Numbered from the stretch's first letter, positions 1-7,554 are shown. The stretch: DNA of 19,735 bases from Clostridia bacterium (GCA_017408535.1 JAFQUL010000041.1:1-19735); one strand, 5' to 3'. Notes: generated from the sequence alone by a model not told the origin. Program-made: numbers and translations.

Positions 1-30
1 CCATATCCGTTTCCTTTGCCCCCTTTTCAT
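1..30 (-). CDS. Start of an unidentified gene, cut by the left window edge
   Basis: An ATG at 30-28 on the minus strand is preceded by AGGAGG about six bases upstream (plus-strand bases 37-42), an excellent ribosome binding site. The frame stays open to the window edge and reads MKRGQRKRIW, a basic N-terminus. A TATAAT-like -10 lies at plus-strand 53-58, without a good -35. Only ten codons are visible, so no function can be assigned. The hairpin at 68-106 separates it from the permease gene upstream. Confidence 0.5.
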   Translation of the reverse strand, partial: MKRGQRKRIW

Positions 31-67
31 TTTATTCCTCCTTTTTTATTTTATTATACCATAACAA

Positions 68-106
68 AAAGGTAGATACATAGTGGTTTTCTATGTGTCT
101 ACCTTT
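68..106 (-). terminator. Rho-independent terminator after the AEC permease gene
   Basis: Bases 68-83 pair with 91-106 as a 16-bp stem containing one T-G wobble, with a seven-base loop (TGGTTTT). On the minus strand the stem is followed by a run of T residues. It lies 38 bases past the stop codon of the permease gene and upstream of the truncated gene at the window edge. Confidence 0.8.
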
Positions 107-144
107 ATTTTACTATTTCATTTTACGGGTGGTCATGATTATTT

Positions 145-1089
145 TTACAGTGCAACGATGATCCCGGCCAGGTATACTACCAGGGGTACGGAAGCAACGC
201 AAAGAGCGGTGGCGGTACCTACGATCTGAGCGGCATATTCCTGCTCAATGTCATACATCTCTGCAAACATTACGGTGTTTGCGGCGGTGGGCAGGGCGCT
301 CATTATAGCGGCTACGTATATCATGGTGTCGGGCAGGTGGCAGAGCTTGGCAAGAGCGGTGATAATAACAGGGAATACCACCAACTTGAGTACCGATACG
401 TAGTATACCGAGATGCGGGTAAATATTTTTTTGAATGGCACCTTTGCAAGCAGCATACCGCAGAGGAACACCGACAGAGGGGTACAGGTAGAGCCGATGG
501 AGGACATACCGTCAACTATAAAGCCGGGTATCGGAAGCTGTGATACGTAGAGGCCGAGACCGAGAATACAGGGGATAGTACCGAAGTTTATTATCATATT
601 CCTAGGCTTGATCTTAATATCGTCTCTCCCGCGGCCGAGAATGACCATACCCCAGGTCCAGGTATAGATATTAAAGGTCATTACGTATATGCTGGCATAG
701 AAGAGCCCCTGGGGACCCATTACCGCCTCCATTACCGGATAACCGAGAAAACCGCAGTTTGCAAAGATAAGAGCGAACTCGCATATCTTTCTTTTATCCT
801 TATCACTAAGGAAACGGGTGGAGACAAATGCAAGCACCGAGAGGATACCGTGGGCAACTATGCCGATAAGAAAGACTACGGCACCGTTTTTCAGATTCTC
901 AACCGAATATTCTACCTTTACTTGAGAGCTGATGATAAGAAGAGGCTGAGCCACCTTGATAAGCAGATTTGATATTTGCTTTGACGTAACGTCGTTTACC
1001 CAGCCCAGCTTTCTTGCACCGAAGCCCACCAGAAGCATGGTAAACAGCATTGCCACAACGTTTGATATTACCGATATATCTACAGTCAT
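145..1089 (-). CDS. AEC (auxin efflux carrier) family permease
   Basis: The 314-residue protein is almost entirely hydrophobic, with about ten predicted membrane segments arranged as two halves, the normal size and layout of the AEC transporter family (PF03547). Recognisable family features are the N-terminal hydrophobic stretch leading to GARKLGW, the FANCGFLGYPVMEA segment near residues 108-122, and the C-terminal SALPTAANTVMFAEMY segment. The AEC family moves organic anions such as malate or malonate in bacteria; the substrate here cannot be told from sequence. The ATG at 1089 has an AAGGAA-type ribosome binding site about ten bases upstream. It appears to be monocistronic, with its own promoter (1132-1160) and a terminator downstream (68-106). 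Confidence 0.9.
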   Translation of the reverse strand: MTVDISVISNVVAMLFTMLLVGFGARKLGWVNDVTSKQISNLLIKVAQPLLIISSQVKVEYSVENLKNGAVVFLIGIVAHGILSVLAFVSTRFLSDKDKRKICEFALIFANCGFLGYPVMEAVMGPQGLFYASIYVMTFNIYTWTWGMVILGRGRDDIKIKPRNMIINFGTIPCILGLGLYVSQLPIPGFIVDGMSSIGSTCTPLSVFLCGMLLAKVPFKKIFTRISVYYVSVLKLVVFPVIITALAKLCHLPDTMIYVAAIMSALPTAANTVMFAEMYDIEQEYAAQIVGTATALCVASVPLVVYLAGIIVAL

Positions 1090-1131
1090 AAGATTCTATT
1101 CCTTTTTGGGATCATCTGAGTTACAAGGATA

Positions 1132-1160
1132 ATTTTAACATAACTGAGTGAAAAACTCAA
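1132..1160 (-). promoter_or_regulatory. Probable sigma-A promoter of the AEC permease gene
   Basis: On the minus strand TTGAGT (1160-1155) is separated by 17 bases from TAAAAT (1137-1132), about 40 bases before the start codon. The -10 matches consensus at five of six positions and the -35 at four of six. Confidence 0.4.
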
Positions 1161-1196
1161 TAGTAATTTTCCACAGCGGCTGGCAGATTATGTATA

Positions 1197-1229
1197 AAAA
1201 ACCGTCTGCCAAAGTGACAGACGGTTTTT
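1197..1229 (-). terminator. Rho-independent terminator after the CofE-like gene
   Basis: Bases 1197-1208 (AAAAACCGTCTG) pair perfectly with 1218-1229 (CAGACGGTTTTT) as a 12-bp stem with a nine-base loop. On the minus strand the stem runs into six T residues. It begins about 30 bases past the stop codon of the CofE-like gene. Confidence 0.85.
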
Positions 1230-1259
1230 ATATACAGATTTGCTTTGTCAACGCAAGGT

Positions 1260-2450
1260 TTACTTTGCGTAGTTATCAAAATAACCCTGGATAAATACAA
1301 TGGGAGTTCCCTTGTCGCCGCTGCCGGAGGTAAGGTCGCAAAGAGAACCGATAAGGTCGGTGAGACGGCGGGGGGTAGTACCCTGAGACTCCATAGAGCC
1401 TACAAGGTTGTCGCTCTTTGCCTTGATATACTCAGAGATAGCTGTCTTCAGCTCGTCGCCGGAAAGGTGAGCAAAGTTGTTGTCAGCCAGATACTTGAGC
1501 TTGACCTCATTGGGAGTGCCGTTAAGGCCGGGGGTAAATGCGGGAGAAACGATGGGATCTGCAAGCTCCCAGATCTTACCTACAGGATCCTTGAAGGCAC
1601 CGTCGCCGTATACCATTGCCTCAACGTTCTTGCCGGTCTTTTCCTTCATATATGCATTGATAGCATCAACGAAGGGCTGGCAGTCACGGGGGAAGAGCTT
1701 AACAGTCGCCTCTGTCGCTTTGTTGGAGCCGAGAAGTCCGTAGTCCTCGTTAAAGCCGGAATCACCTATAGGAGCGTTCATAATGTCGTCAAGGGTGCAT
1801 ACACGGTTACCGCCTGCTGCCTTGAGGATGCGCTTGGTACGTGCTCTGGTGTGAATATCGCAGGCAAGCACGTCCTTTGTATAATCAAGGATAACCTTTG
1901 CATTGTTGGCGAAAATCACCTCAGCCTCTGCACCCTCCTCGCGGATAAGAGAAGCATAGTAATCAACGTAATCAACACCGGTGAAGGTGTGCTTGTTCTC
2001 ACCGAAGATCTCTCTGTACTTCTCAAGGGAGAGTACGTCAGAGTAAGGATTAACGCCGGATGCGTCAAGAGTGTCAAGATCGATGAGATGGTTACCGACC
2101 TCGTCAGAGGGGTAGCTGAGCATAAGAGTTACTTTCTTTGCTCCGCGGGCGATACCGCGAAGGCAGATAGCAAAGCGGTTACGGCTGGTGATGGGGAAAA
2201 TAACGCCGATGTGGCCGCCGCCGAGCTTGTTCTTAACGTCCTCAGCGATATTGTCAACGGTTACGTAGTTACCCTGTGCACGGGCAACAACAGCCTCGGT
2301 TACTGCGATGATGTCACGGTCGCGGATCTCAAATCCCTCAGCCTTTGAAGCTGCAAGAACGGACTCGCATACGATGGAAACAAGATCGTCTCCCTCGCGA
2401 ATGATGGGTGCTCTAATACCGCGGGATACGGTACCAACGGTTCTTTCCAT
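1260..2450 (-). CDS. CofE-like protein (coenzyme F420-0:L-glutamate ligase family)
   Basis: The N-terminal third matches the F420-0:gamma-glutamyl ligase fold (PF01996). It has GIRAPIIREGDDL near the start, then RDIIAVTEAVVARAQGNYV, equivalent to the family's GD-(hydrophobic)-K-IVSKAEG segment. CofE adds glutamates to coenzyme F420 using GTP. This protein is about 396 residues, against roughly 250 for archaeal CofE, so it has a long C-terminal extension. Nothing else of F420 synthesis is in the window, and most Clostridia are not known to make F420, so the true acceptor is unknown. Start choice: the frame opens at 2462, but that ATG abuts the GAAAGGA ribosome binding site, whereas the ATG at 2450 is 11 bases from it and gives MERTVGTVSRG. 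I prefer 2450. Confidence 0.8.
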   Translation of the reverse strand: MERTVGTVSRGIRAPIIREGDDLVSIVCESVLAASKAEGFEIRDRDIIAVTEAVVARAQGNYVTVDNIAEDVKNKLGGGHIGVIFPITSRNRFAICLRGIARGAKKVTLMLSYPSDEVGNHLIDLDTLDASGVNPYSDVLSLEKYREIFGENKHTFTGVDYVDYYASLIREEGAEAEVIFANNAKVILDYTKDVLACDIHTRARTKRILKAAGGNRVCTLDDIMNAPIGDSGFNEDYGLLGSNKATEATVKLFPRDCQPFVDAINAYMKEKTGKNVEAMVYGDGAFKDPVGKIWELADPIVSPAFTPGLNGTPNEVKLKYLADNNFAHLSGDELKTAISEYIKAKSDNLVGSMESQGTTPRRLTDLIGSLCDLTSGSGDKGTPIVFIQGYFDNYAK

Positions 2451-2461
2451 TTTTATATACA

Positions 2462-2468
2462 TCCTTTC
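2462..2468 (-). promoter_or_regulatory. Ribosome binding site that decides the CofE-like start
   Basis: GAAAGGA on the minus strand touches the first in-frame ATG (2462-2460), which is too close to use. It stands 11 bases from the next in-frame ATG at 2450. Confidence 0.55.
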
Positions 2469-2498
2469 AGAGAGGTAATACTAAGTCTCACGGAGTAG

Positions 2499-2527
2499 AT
2501 TATAAGGTAAAAAGAGAAAAAAAGCAA
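2499..2527 (-). promoter_or_regulatory. Probable sigma-A promoter of the CofE-like gene
   Basis: On the minus strand TTGCTT (2527-2522), a 17-base spacer and a perfect TATAAT (2504-2499) lie about 50 bases before the start codon and downstream of the spoIIE terminator. This suggests independent transcription. Confidence 0.5.
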
Positions 2528-2578
2528 GAGAAAAAAGGTAAAAAATAGCTGCTATAAGTAAAAACGATAACGTAAAAC

Positions 2579-2609
2579 AAAATGCGGCAGAGCATTTCCG
2601 CCGCATTTT
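2579..2609 (-). terminator. Rho-independent terminator after spoIIE
   Basis: Bases 2579-2588 (AAAATGCGGC) pair with 2600-2609 (GCCGCATTTT) as a 10-bp stem with an 11-base loop. On the minus strand it is followed by TTTTGTTTT. It begins four bases past the spoIIE stop codon. Confidence 0.8.
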
Positions 2610-2612
2610 ATT

Positions 2613-5078
2613 TTATTCAGGATCAGCCTCCTTTATTCTTGTAAGAATTACTGTTATATCATCGTAGGCGTGTCTCATTTCTTCAAAAACACTTGCAATC
2701 TTTTCTGCCATAACGGGAAGGTCATCCTCCCATCCTTCTTCAAGGAGAGACAGAAGCAGAGAGCTGTCCTCAAAGCTCTGGACAACACCGTCACTGAGCA
2801 TTATAATTACGTCCCCGACCTTAAGATCAAGAGAGACCTTCTCTGTGTCTGGTGAATCGAGGATGCCCAGCGGAAAGGTCTTTGATTCTATTTTGAAGAG
2901 CTTTCCGCTGCGCCGCACGAAGGAGGGCGCCGCACCGCATTTGTAAAATGTCGCACTTGATCGCAGGAGGTCGATCTCGCAGACGTCTGCAGTGGCTGAC
3001 CCCTCCTCTCTTTCTCCTCTGAGAAAAGCGGACAGCATCCCGAGGGAGGCTGTTACGCTGTTTTTTGCAGTAAGCATTTTTGACAGTATCATGATTGAGA
3101 GCCGTGAGAGGGTTGCGGCGCTTTTTCCGCTGCCCATACCGTCAGATATGACTAAGTAGCTGTAGTCGTCACGGGTCCCGAAAACCGAGTGACTGTCCCC
3201 ACTCATATCACTGCCGCCCTTTTTCCTCTCGGCGGATGCACTTTCTGTGGAGATAGTCTTTCGGCTTTTCATCGTAAGGCTGACGTTTGAACCGTCAATT
3301 GAATAGTCCGGCTCTGTGAGTGGCTCCCCCAGTGTATTTTGTGATATGCTGTGGAGCACTGATGAGGATATTTTAGTTCTTGCAAGCGAAATGCCGGAGG
3401 CGACTACGTAGTGCCTTCTTTTTCCGTACACACCCACCCTTTCGGCAGACAGCTCGGAGCGGTCAAGAGCGTGTCTGAGCTTGTCCGACAGCTCGGGAGA
3501 ATATCCCGTCTCTTCTTCCTTCTCTTTTATAGCACTGTCAATAAGTCCCGCCATAGCGCTTACGTCAAGGGAAAATATCCTTGCGTTGTTTGAAGACTTG
3601 CACCTTGATATCAGTTCTGCCGCTCCCCTGTTGCTTTCCTCGATTATGTTGTTTAACCGATAGCATCGGTGATGCATGTATTCCGGCAGATCAGACTTAT
3701 TTGCTCTGCCTCTTGAGTAAAGCACGGCGGCAATTTTTTTCAGCATATCCACCGTGGTATCGGTGTCCTTTTCCCAGCACAGCGGCTTCATACTGCATCT
3801 GACACAGTATTTCTCGCATATTCCGCTGCACATATTCTTCAGCTCCTCAGGGGTGGGCTTAGACCTTGTTTCGGATATGACTCTGAAGGTCTCGGATACT
3901 GACGACAGCGTATCTGACAGCTCTGAAAATCTGTCTGTGCTGTCACATATTATCTCTTCAAGCGGCGGCGGAGCGTCAGACTCCGCTACTCCCCACTCAA
4001 ATATTTTTATCTTTGACAGTACTCTGCCCTTAACTATAGGGACTGTAACCGCCCCGCCTACTGCAAACTCCGGCAGTAACCGGAACAGGGCGGTAGCCCC
4101 TTCCGAATATATACCGAAGATAAGTGCGGCAACTATCGACACCGACAGAGAAAAAGCGTAAGAATATTTCCACAGAAGAGAGGAGAGCAGTCCCACGATA
4201 CCGAACATAGGAGCGGAAATGGGGTCAATGGCTATTCCCATAAGGAGTCCTGCCAGTGCGCCCCTCAGACCGCCGCCAAGCTTTGACACAAGAAGAGTTA
4301 CCGCAAAGGAAAAAATTATATCCAGCCGCATTGCGGCTATCTCTGCTCCCCGAAGGGTACACACCGCCGTAAAGAGCAGTGCCGCCACTCCGGCCTCATA
4401 ATAAGGTGCGGATTCTGTTCTCGCGGAAAAAAGTCCGGAATATAAAAATATAAGGAAAGGCGTTACCGCAATAAGAAAAATCGCACCGAAAAGATCGTAA
4501 TAGAGAAAACCGCCGCTGATTATCCGCCATATTCCGATACAGAAGGCGGCGGCACAGCCTACACTCATTCTCAGATATATTTTTTCGCCAAAGTATTTTT
4601 TGTTCTCCACAAAGCGGATCGGTATACTGAGCCGTGTGGGTATACGCTGTCCTCTGCGCCGTACCGGACGTTTTATGCCTACCAGCTCTTCATCCTCGGT
4701 AAGACACAGAAGCCGGCAGATAAAGTAACGCAAAATAAATATAAGAGTATATGCTATCATGTGTGGCAGGGTCTGCTCTCCTGAGAAAAATGCACCTGCA
4801 ATACAGCCGACGTATGTATAGGGAACGGCCTTCCCTGCGGCAGACAGGTATGCAAGCCCGAATGGGAGAGCGGAAAATACCGATACCGTACCTGCCGCTG
4901 CTGCAGAGAATACCGCTATTCCGGCCCCTTTCAGAAAAGAGACGGCTCTCCCCTTAAGCTGTTCTTTTTCTGTTTTTGACTCACCGCCAAGAGCAGTGAA
5001 AATCCGGTCAACGAGTTTTTTTGCCCCCATGGCCGCCTCATCGACAAAGCTTTTTTTCTTTTCCTTTTGTGTCTGCAT
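2613..5078 (-). CDS. spoIIE: Stage II sporulation protein E (PP2C serine phosphatase)
   Basis: SpoIIE dephosphorylates the anti-anti-sigma factor SpoIIAA at the sporulation septum, which releases sigma F in the forespore. The size (about 821 residues) and architecture fit the family. After a basic N-terminus comes a long hydrophobic region with around ten membrane segments (roughly residues 50-345), then a central regulatory region with a Cys-rich patch near 420-440, then a C-terminal PP2C domain. In numbering from the upstream ATG at 5087, the PP2C metal motifs are SGDSHSVF near 630, DGMGSG near 649-654, SDGVVQS near 764 and DDIT near 809. The frame opens at 5087, but the AAAAGGA site abuts that ATG. 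The ATG at 5078 (MQTQKEKKK) has better, nine-base spacing. The gene is monocistronic, with a terminator immediately after it. Confidence 0.95.
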   Translation of the reverse strand: MQTQKEKKKSFVDEAAMGAKKLVDRIFTALGGESKTEKEQLKGRAVSFLKGAGIAVFSAAAAGTVSVFSALPFGLAYLSAAGKAVPYTYVGCIAGAFFSGEQTLPHMIAYTLIFILRYFICRLLCLTEDEELVGIKRPVRRRGQRIPTRLSIPIRFVENKKYFGEKIYLRMSVGCAAAFCIGIWRIISGGFLYYDLFGAIFLIAVTPFLIFLYSGLFSARTESAPYYEAGVAALLFTAVCTLRGAEIAAMRLDIIFSFAVTLLVSKLGGGLRGALAGLLMGIAIDPISAPMFGIVGLLSSLLWKYSYAFSLSVSIVAALIFGIYSEGATALFRLLPEFAVGGAVTVPIVKGRVLSKIKIFEWGVAESDAPPPLEEIICDSTDRFSELSDTLSSVSETFRVISETRSKPTPEELKNMCSGICEKYCVRCSMKPLCWEKDTDTTVDMLKKIAAVLYSRGRANKSDLPEYMHHRCYRLNNIIEESNRGAAELISRCKSSNNARIFSLDVSAMAGLIDSAIKEKEEETGYSPELSDKLRHALDRSELSAERVGVYGKRRHYVVASGISLARTKISSSVLHSISQNTLGEPLTEPDYSIDGSNVSLTMKSRKTISTESASAERKKGGSDMSGDSHSVFGTRDDYSYLVISDGMGSGKSAATLSRLSIMILSKMLTAKNSVTASLGMLSAFLRGEREEGSATADVCEIDLLRSSATFYKCGAAPSFVRRSGKLFKIESKTFPLGILDSPDTEKVSLDLKVGDVIIMLSDGVVQSFEDSSLLLSLLEEGWEDDLPVMAEKIASVFEEMRHAYDDITVILTRIKEADPE

Positions 5079-5087
5079 TTTTGTCAT

Positions 5088-5094
5088 TCCTTTT
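5088..5094 (-). promoter_or_regulatory. Ribosome binding site that decides the spoIIE start
   Basis: AAAAGGA on the minus strand is adjacent to the first ATG (5087-5085) but nine bases from the ATG at 5078. The shorter protein is therefore more likely. Confidence 0.55.
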
Positions 5095-5214
5095 CCGTTT
5101 GTTTTGTTGTGATGATATTTTATTACCGCAGGGGCGCTTAAACTGTCGATGAAGGGAATGAAAAAATAAGGACTATTCTGCTCTTAAATGCTGTAAAAAA
5201 TTCCGGGAAAACGA

Positions 5215-5246
5215 ATTATAAAATAATAACCGCATGTGCTATCGAA
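5215..5246 (-). promoter_or_regulatory. Possible Spo0A-linked promoter of spoIIE
   Basis: On the minus strand a perfect TATAAT (5220-5215) lies 19 bases downstream of TTCGATA (5246-5240), a one-mismatch Spo0A box in reverse orientation. No TTGACA-like -35 is present at the usual distance. This resembles Spo0A-activated sigma-A promoters such as B. subtilis spoIIE, where the activator replaces a normally spaced -35. The assignment rests on weak motif matches. Confidence 0.25.
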
Positions 5247-5360
5247 AGATGCTGACAAAAAACAATACTCATAATAAATATTTGTCGCAACATTTTTTTA
5301 CTGCGGTATGCATATATTTTCGGACGGTCATTTTCTGACTTCAAATAAGTAATTTCTCGG

Positions 5361-5389
5361 TTGACAAAACCGACATTATGCTTTATAAT
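5361..5389 (+). promoter_or_regulatory. Perfect-consensus sigma-A promoter of the CBS-domain membrane protein gene
   Basis: TTGACA (5361-5366), a spacer of exactly 17 bases and TATAAT (5384-5389) match the vegetative consensus at all twelve positions. Transcription would start near 5396, leaving a leader of about 50 bases before the TTG start codon. Confidence 0.85.
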
Positions 5390-5446
5390 ATATGCTATGT
5401 AATAATGCCCACTGAATAATAAGGGCAAAACAAGGAGGAAAATATT

Positions 5447-6844
5447 TTGGACGCTGGGCCTTTATGGCGGCAATTGATTCTGCAGATTGTTCTTATACTT
5501 ATCAATGCATTCTTTGCTGCCACTGAGATCGCATTCGTATCACTCAATGACAACAAGGTAAGACATATGGCGGAGGAAGGGAACAAGAAAGCAAAGAAAC
5601 TTTTGCCGCTTATTGAGTCACCTACAAACTTTCTTTCCACTATACAGATCGGCATAACCTTTGCGGGCTTCCTCGGCAGTGCGTTTGCGGCTGATTATTT
5701 CGCTGACATTATCGCACCTAAGCTTGAGAGCCTTATGGGACTTGCCGCCGGCTCGATGCAGGCGGTATCTGTAATCGTAGTAACCATAGTTCTCTCTTAT
5801 TTCACTCTGGTTTTGGGTGAGCTTGTTCCCAAGAGACTTGCTATGAAGTACTATGAGCCTATCGCATTCGGAGTGGCAGGTATCATCAGATTTCTGTCTG
5901 TGGTACTTCGGCCTATTATCTGGTTCGTTTCGGTATCTACCGATTTTATCGGTCGCATCTTCGGTGTAAAGCCGGGTGCTGACGAGGAGAACGTTACCGA
6001 GGAAGAGATCCGTATGATGGTGGATATCGGCGAGGAAAAGGGCGCTATCGAATCCACCGAGAAAGAAATGATCGAAAATATCTTCGATTTTAACAACCGT
6101 TCTGCGTCGGATATTATGGTACACCGTACAGATATGACCGCAATATCCGTTGAAGAGGATTTTGATACTATTACCGGAGTTATTACCGAGAGCGGTTTCT
6201 CACGTCTTCCCGTATACGAGGAGGATGTGGACGATATTATCGGTATACTCAGTGTACGCAGTTTTTTGCTTAATCTGAGATCTCCTGAGCCTAAACCGCT
6301 CAGAGACCTTATTTACAGCCCTTATTTTGTTCCCGAGAGCGTCAAGGCAGACGTGCTTCTCAGGGACATGCAGCAGAAAAAGTTCCACATGGCCATTGTT
6401 CTTGACGAATACGGCGGAACAAGCGGTCTTATTACCATGGAGGATCTTCTTGAGGAGATCGTCGGTAATATTTACGACGAGTTTGACGACGTGGACCAGC
6501 AGGACTTTGTCAAGATATCCGATGACACCTGGCGGGTAGCCGGTAGTGTTGATCTTGATACTCTCGGCGAGGAGATAGACGTCTCCTTTGAAAAGGAAGA
6601 AGAGGAAGAGGGCTTTACCACTCTCGGCGGTCTTATCTTCAGCTGCTTCTCAGAAATTCCGCAGGACGGTACACAGCCTGAGGTAGATTACAGAAATCTT
6701 CACATCAAGGTAACCGAGATCACCGACCGCCGCGTTGAATGGGCTGAGATCACAAGGTACGAGCTTCCCGATGAGGAAGAGGACAAGGATGAGCGTGACG
6801 TAAAGCACTCCGATGAGTCAGATAAAGGCAAAAACTATAGATAA
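5447..6844 (+). CDS. CNNM/HlyC-CorC family membrane protein with CBS domains
   Basis: The 465-residue protein has the full architecture of this family. An N-terminal CNNM/DUF21 membrane domain (about residues 1-175) includes the GELVPKRLA segment at 124-132. A CBS-domain pair follows at about 225-340 (DIMVHRTDM, then VLDEYGGTSGLITMEDLLEEIVG), then a C-terminal CorC_HlyC domain at about 352-440 and a charged acidic/basic tail. Such proteins are often labelled haemolysins. Related ones take part in divalent cation, especially magnesium, efflux, with nucleotides bound by the CBS pair. The start is TTG at 5447, eight bases after AAGGAGG (5432-5438); no in-frame ATG fits. It appears to be monocistronic, driven by a consensus promoter and ended by the hairpin that overlaps its stop codon. 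Confidence 0.9.
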   Translation: MDAGPLWRQLILQIVLILINAFFAATEIAFVSLNDNKVRHMAEEGNKKAKKLLPLIESPTNFLSTIQIGITFAGFLGSAFAADYFADIIAPKLESLMGLAAGSMQAVSVIVVTIVLSYFTLVLGELVPKRLAMKYYEPIAFGVAGIIRFLSVVLRPIIWFVSVSTDFIGRIFGVKPGADEENVTEEEIRMMVDIGEEKGAIESTEKEMIENIFDFNNRSASDIMVHRTDMTAISVEEDFDTITGVITESGFSRLPVYEEDVDDIIGILSVRSFLLNLRSPEPKPLRDLIYSPYFVPESVKADVLLRDMQQKKFHMAIVLDEYGGTSGLITMEDLLEEIVGNIYDEFDDVDQQDFVKISDDTWRVAGSVDLDTLGEEIDVSFEKEEEEEGFTTLGGLIFSCFSEIPQDGTQPEVDYRNLHIKVTEITDRRVEWAEITRYELPDEEEDKDERDVKHSDESDKGKNYR

Positions 6845-6881
6845 TAAAAGAAGCATCCCTTCGGGATGCTTCTTTTATTAT
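6841..6881. terminator. Bidirectional terminator, perfect 19-bp inverted repeat
   Basis: Bases 6841-6859 are the exact reverse complement of 6863-6881, with a three-base loop (TTC). The core is GAAGCATCCC/GGGATGCTTC flanked by A and T tracts, so it works in both directions. It contains the TAA stop of the CBS-domain gene (6842-6844) and ends ten bases before the stop of the convergent RpiB-like gene. Confidence 0.92.
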
Positions 6882-6890
6882 GCAGACCTT

Positions 6891-7466
6891 TTATTTAGCG
6901 GAGCTGGGCTTTGCACAGCCGGGGAGATCTACCTCACCGAGCTTCTTTACCTCAAAGCCGTTAGCCTTGAATTCCTCGTAATCAAATGCCTCAAGCTCAT
7001 CGTATGCGAGCTTGTGGAACTCGTAGAAATTAGGCCACCACTCATATCCGTCGCCCATATTGTTCTCAAGGAAGAGGTCGGCGATCTCGATACCCATATT
7101 GTGACCGATATAGTGACCGCCCATTGCAAGAACGTTTACGTTGTTGCCGGTAATGGCACGGAGAGCTGCATGGGGGCTCTCAACTACTGCGGCGTGAACG
7201 TGGGGGCACTTGCTTGCGGCTATATGAATACCCATACCGGTACCGCAGAAGATCATAGCACGCTCAAACTCACCCTCGGCGATCTTTGCGCCAACCTTGA
7301 GACCGATGCGGTGGAACATTTCGGGATTTTCCTCGTCAAGAGTTTTAACACCGATATCGGTTACTGTCCAGCCCTTGCCGACCAGATGGTCAACGATGGC
7401 ATTCTTAAGTGCAACACCCGCAATATCAGCGGCTACCAGTATCTGTTTATCCTTTATTGTTTTCAT
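6891..7466 (-). CDS. Divergent RpiB/LacAB-family sugar-phosphate isomerase
   Basis: The fold and several motifs match RpiB/LacA/LacB aldose-ketose isomerases. The catalytic-cysteine loop FCGTGMGIHIAASK is at 73-86 (C74 and T76, equivalent to E. coli RpiB C66 and T68), and NVNVLAMGG is at 109-117. Other key residues are changed. The DH pair near the N-terminus is D14-I15, the ring-opening His (E. coli H99) aligns with G107, and the C-terminal Arg residues that hold the phosphate are not recognisable. At 191 residues it is about 40 longer than RpiB. Isomerase chemistry is likely, but ordinary ribose-5-phosphate use is doubtful; an open-chain or tetrose phosphate is possible (inference). GGAGG lies about eight bases before the ATG. 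The gene has its own promoter, and its neighbours do not suggest a pathway. Confidence 0.8.
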   Translation of the reverse strand: MKTIKDKQILVAADIAGVALKNAIVDHLVGKGWTVTDIGVKTLDEENPEMFHRIGLKVGAKIAEGEFERAMIFCGTGMGIHIAASKCPHVHAAVVESPHAALRAITGNNVNVLAMGGHYIGHNMGIEIADLFLENNMGDGYEWWPNFYEFHKLAYDELEAFDYEEFKANGFEVKKLGEVDLPGCAKPSSAK

Positions 7467-7508
7467 TCATTTTTTCCTCCGTGATGAGAGATGATTTATT
7501 GCTTCAAT

Positions 7509-7535
7509 ATTATCACAAAAAAACGAGAATGTCAA
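7509..7535 (-). promoter_or_regulatory. Probable promoter of the RpiB-like gene
   Basis: On the minus strand a perfect TTGACA (7535-7530) is followed after 15 bases by GATAAT (7514-7509), which carries a TGT extended -10. The short spacer is compensated by the extended -10. It lies in the 88-base gap after the ATPase gene. Confidence 0.5.
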
Positions 7536-7554
7536 ATATTAAATGCTTCTGCAG

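Larger units (their letters stand above)
5088..5446. other. Divergent intergenic region between spoIIE and the CBS-domain gene
   Basis: This 358-base AT-rich region holds promoters in both directions and no convincing gene. The strongest signal is the consensus promoter at 5361-5389. On the spoIIE side there is a TATAAT at 5220-5215 (minus strand) and three heptamers that each match the Spo0A box TGTCGAA at six of seven positions (5144-5150, 5240-5246, 5283-5289). About one such match is expected by chance in this length, so these are suggestive only. Confidence 0.6.

Noticed and set aside
1245..2348. 367-codon plus-strand open frame
   Set aside because: It lies antisense to the CofE-like gene, has no ribosome binding site or recognisable domain, and is explained by the codon bias of the real gene.
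5216..5428. 70-codon minus-strand open frame in the spoIIE/CBS intergenic region
   Set aside because: No ribosome binding site upstream, and it covers the consensus promoter at 5361-5389.
5447..6844. Haemolysin (toxin) role for the CBS-domain protein
   Set aside because: The HlyC label is historical; the CNNM-CBS-CorC architecture points to ion transport and nothing in it resembles a toxin.
6813..7484. 223-codon plus-strand open frame
   Set aside because: It runs through the bidirectional terminator and is antisense to the RpiB-like gene, whose motifs are clear.
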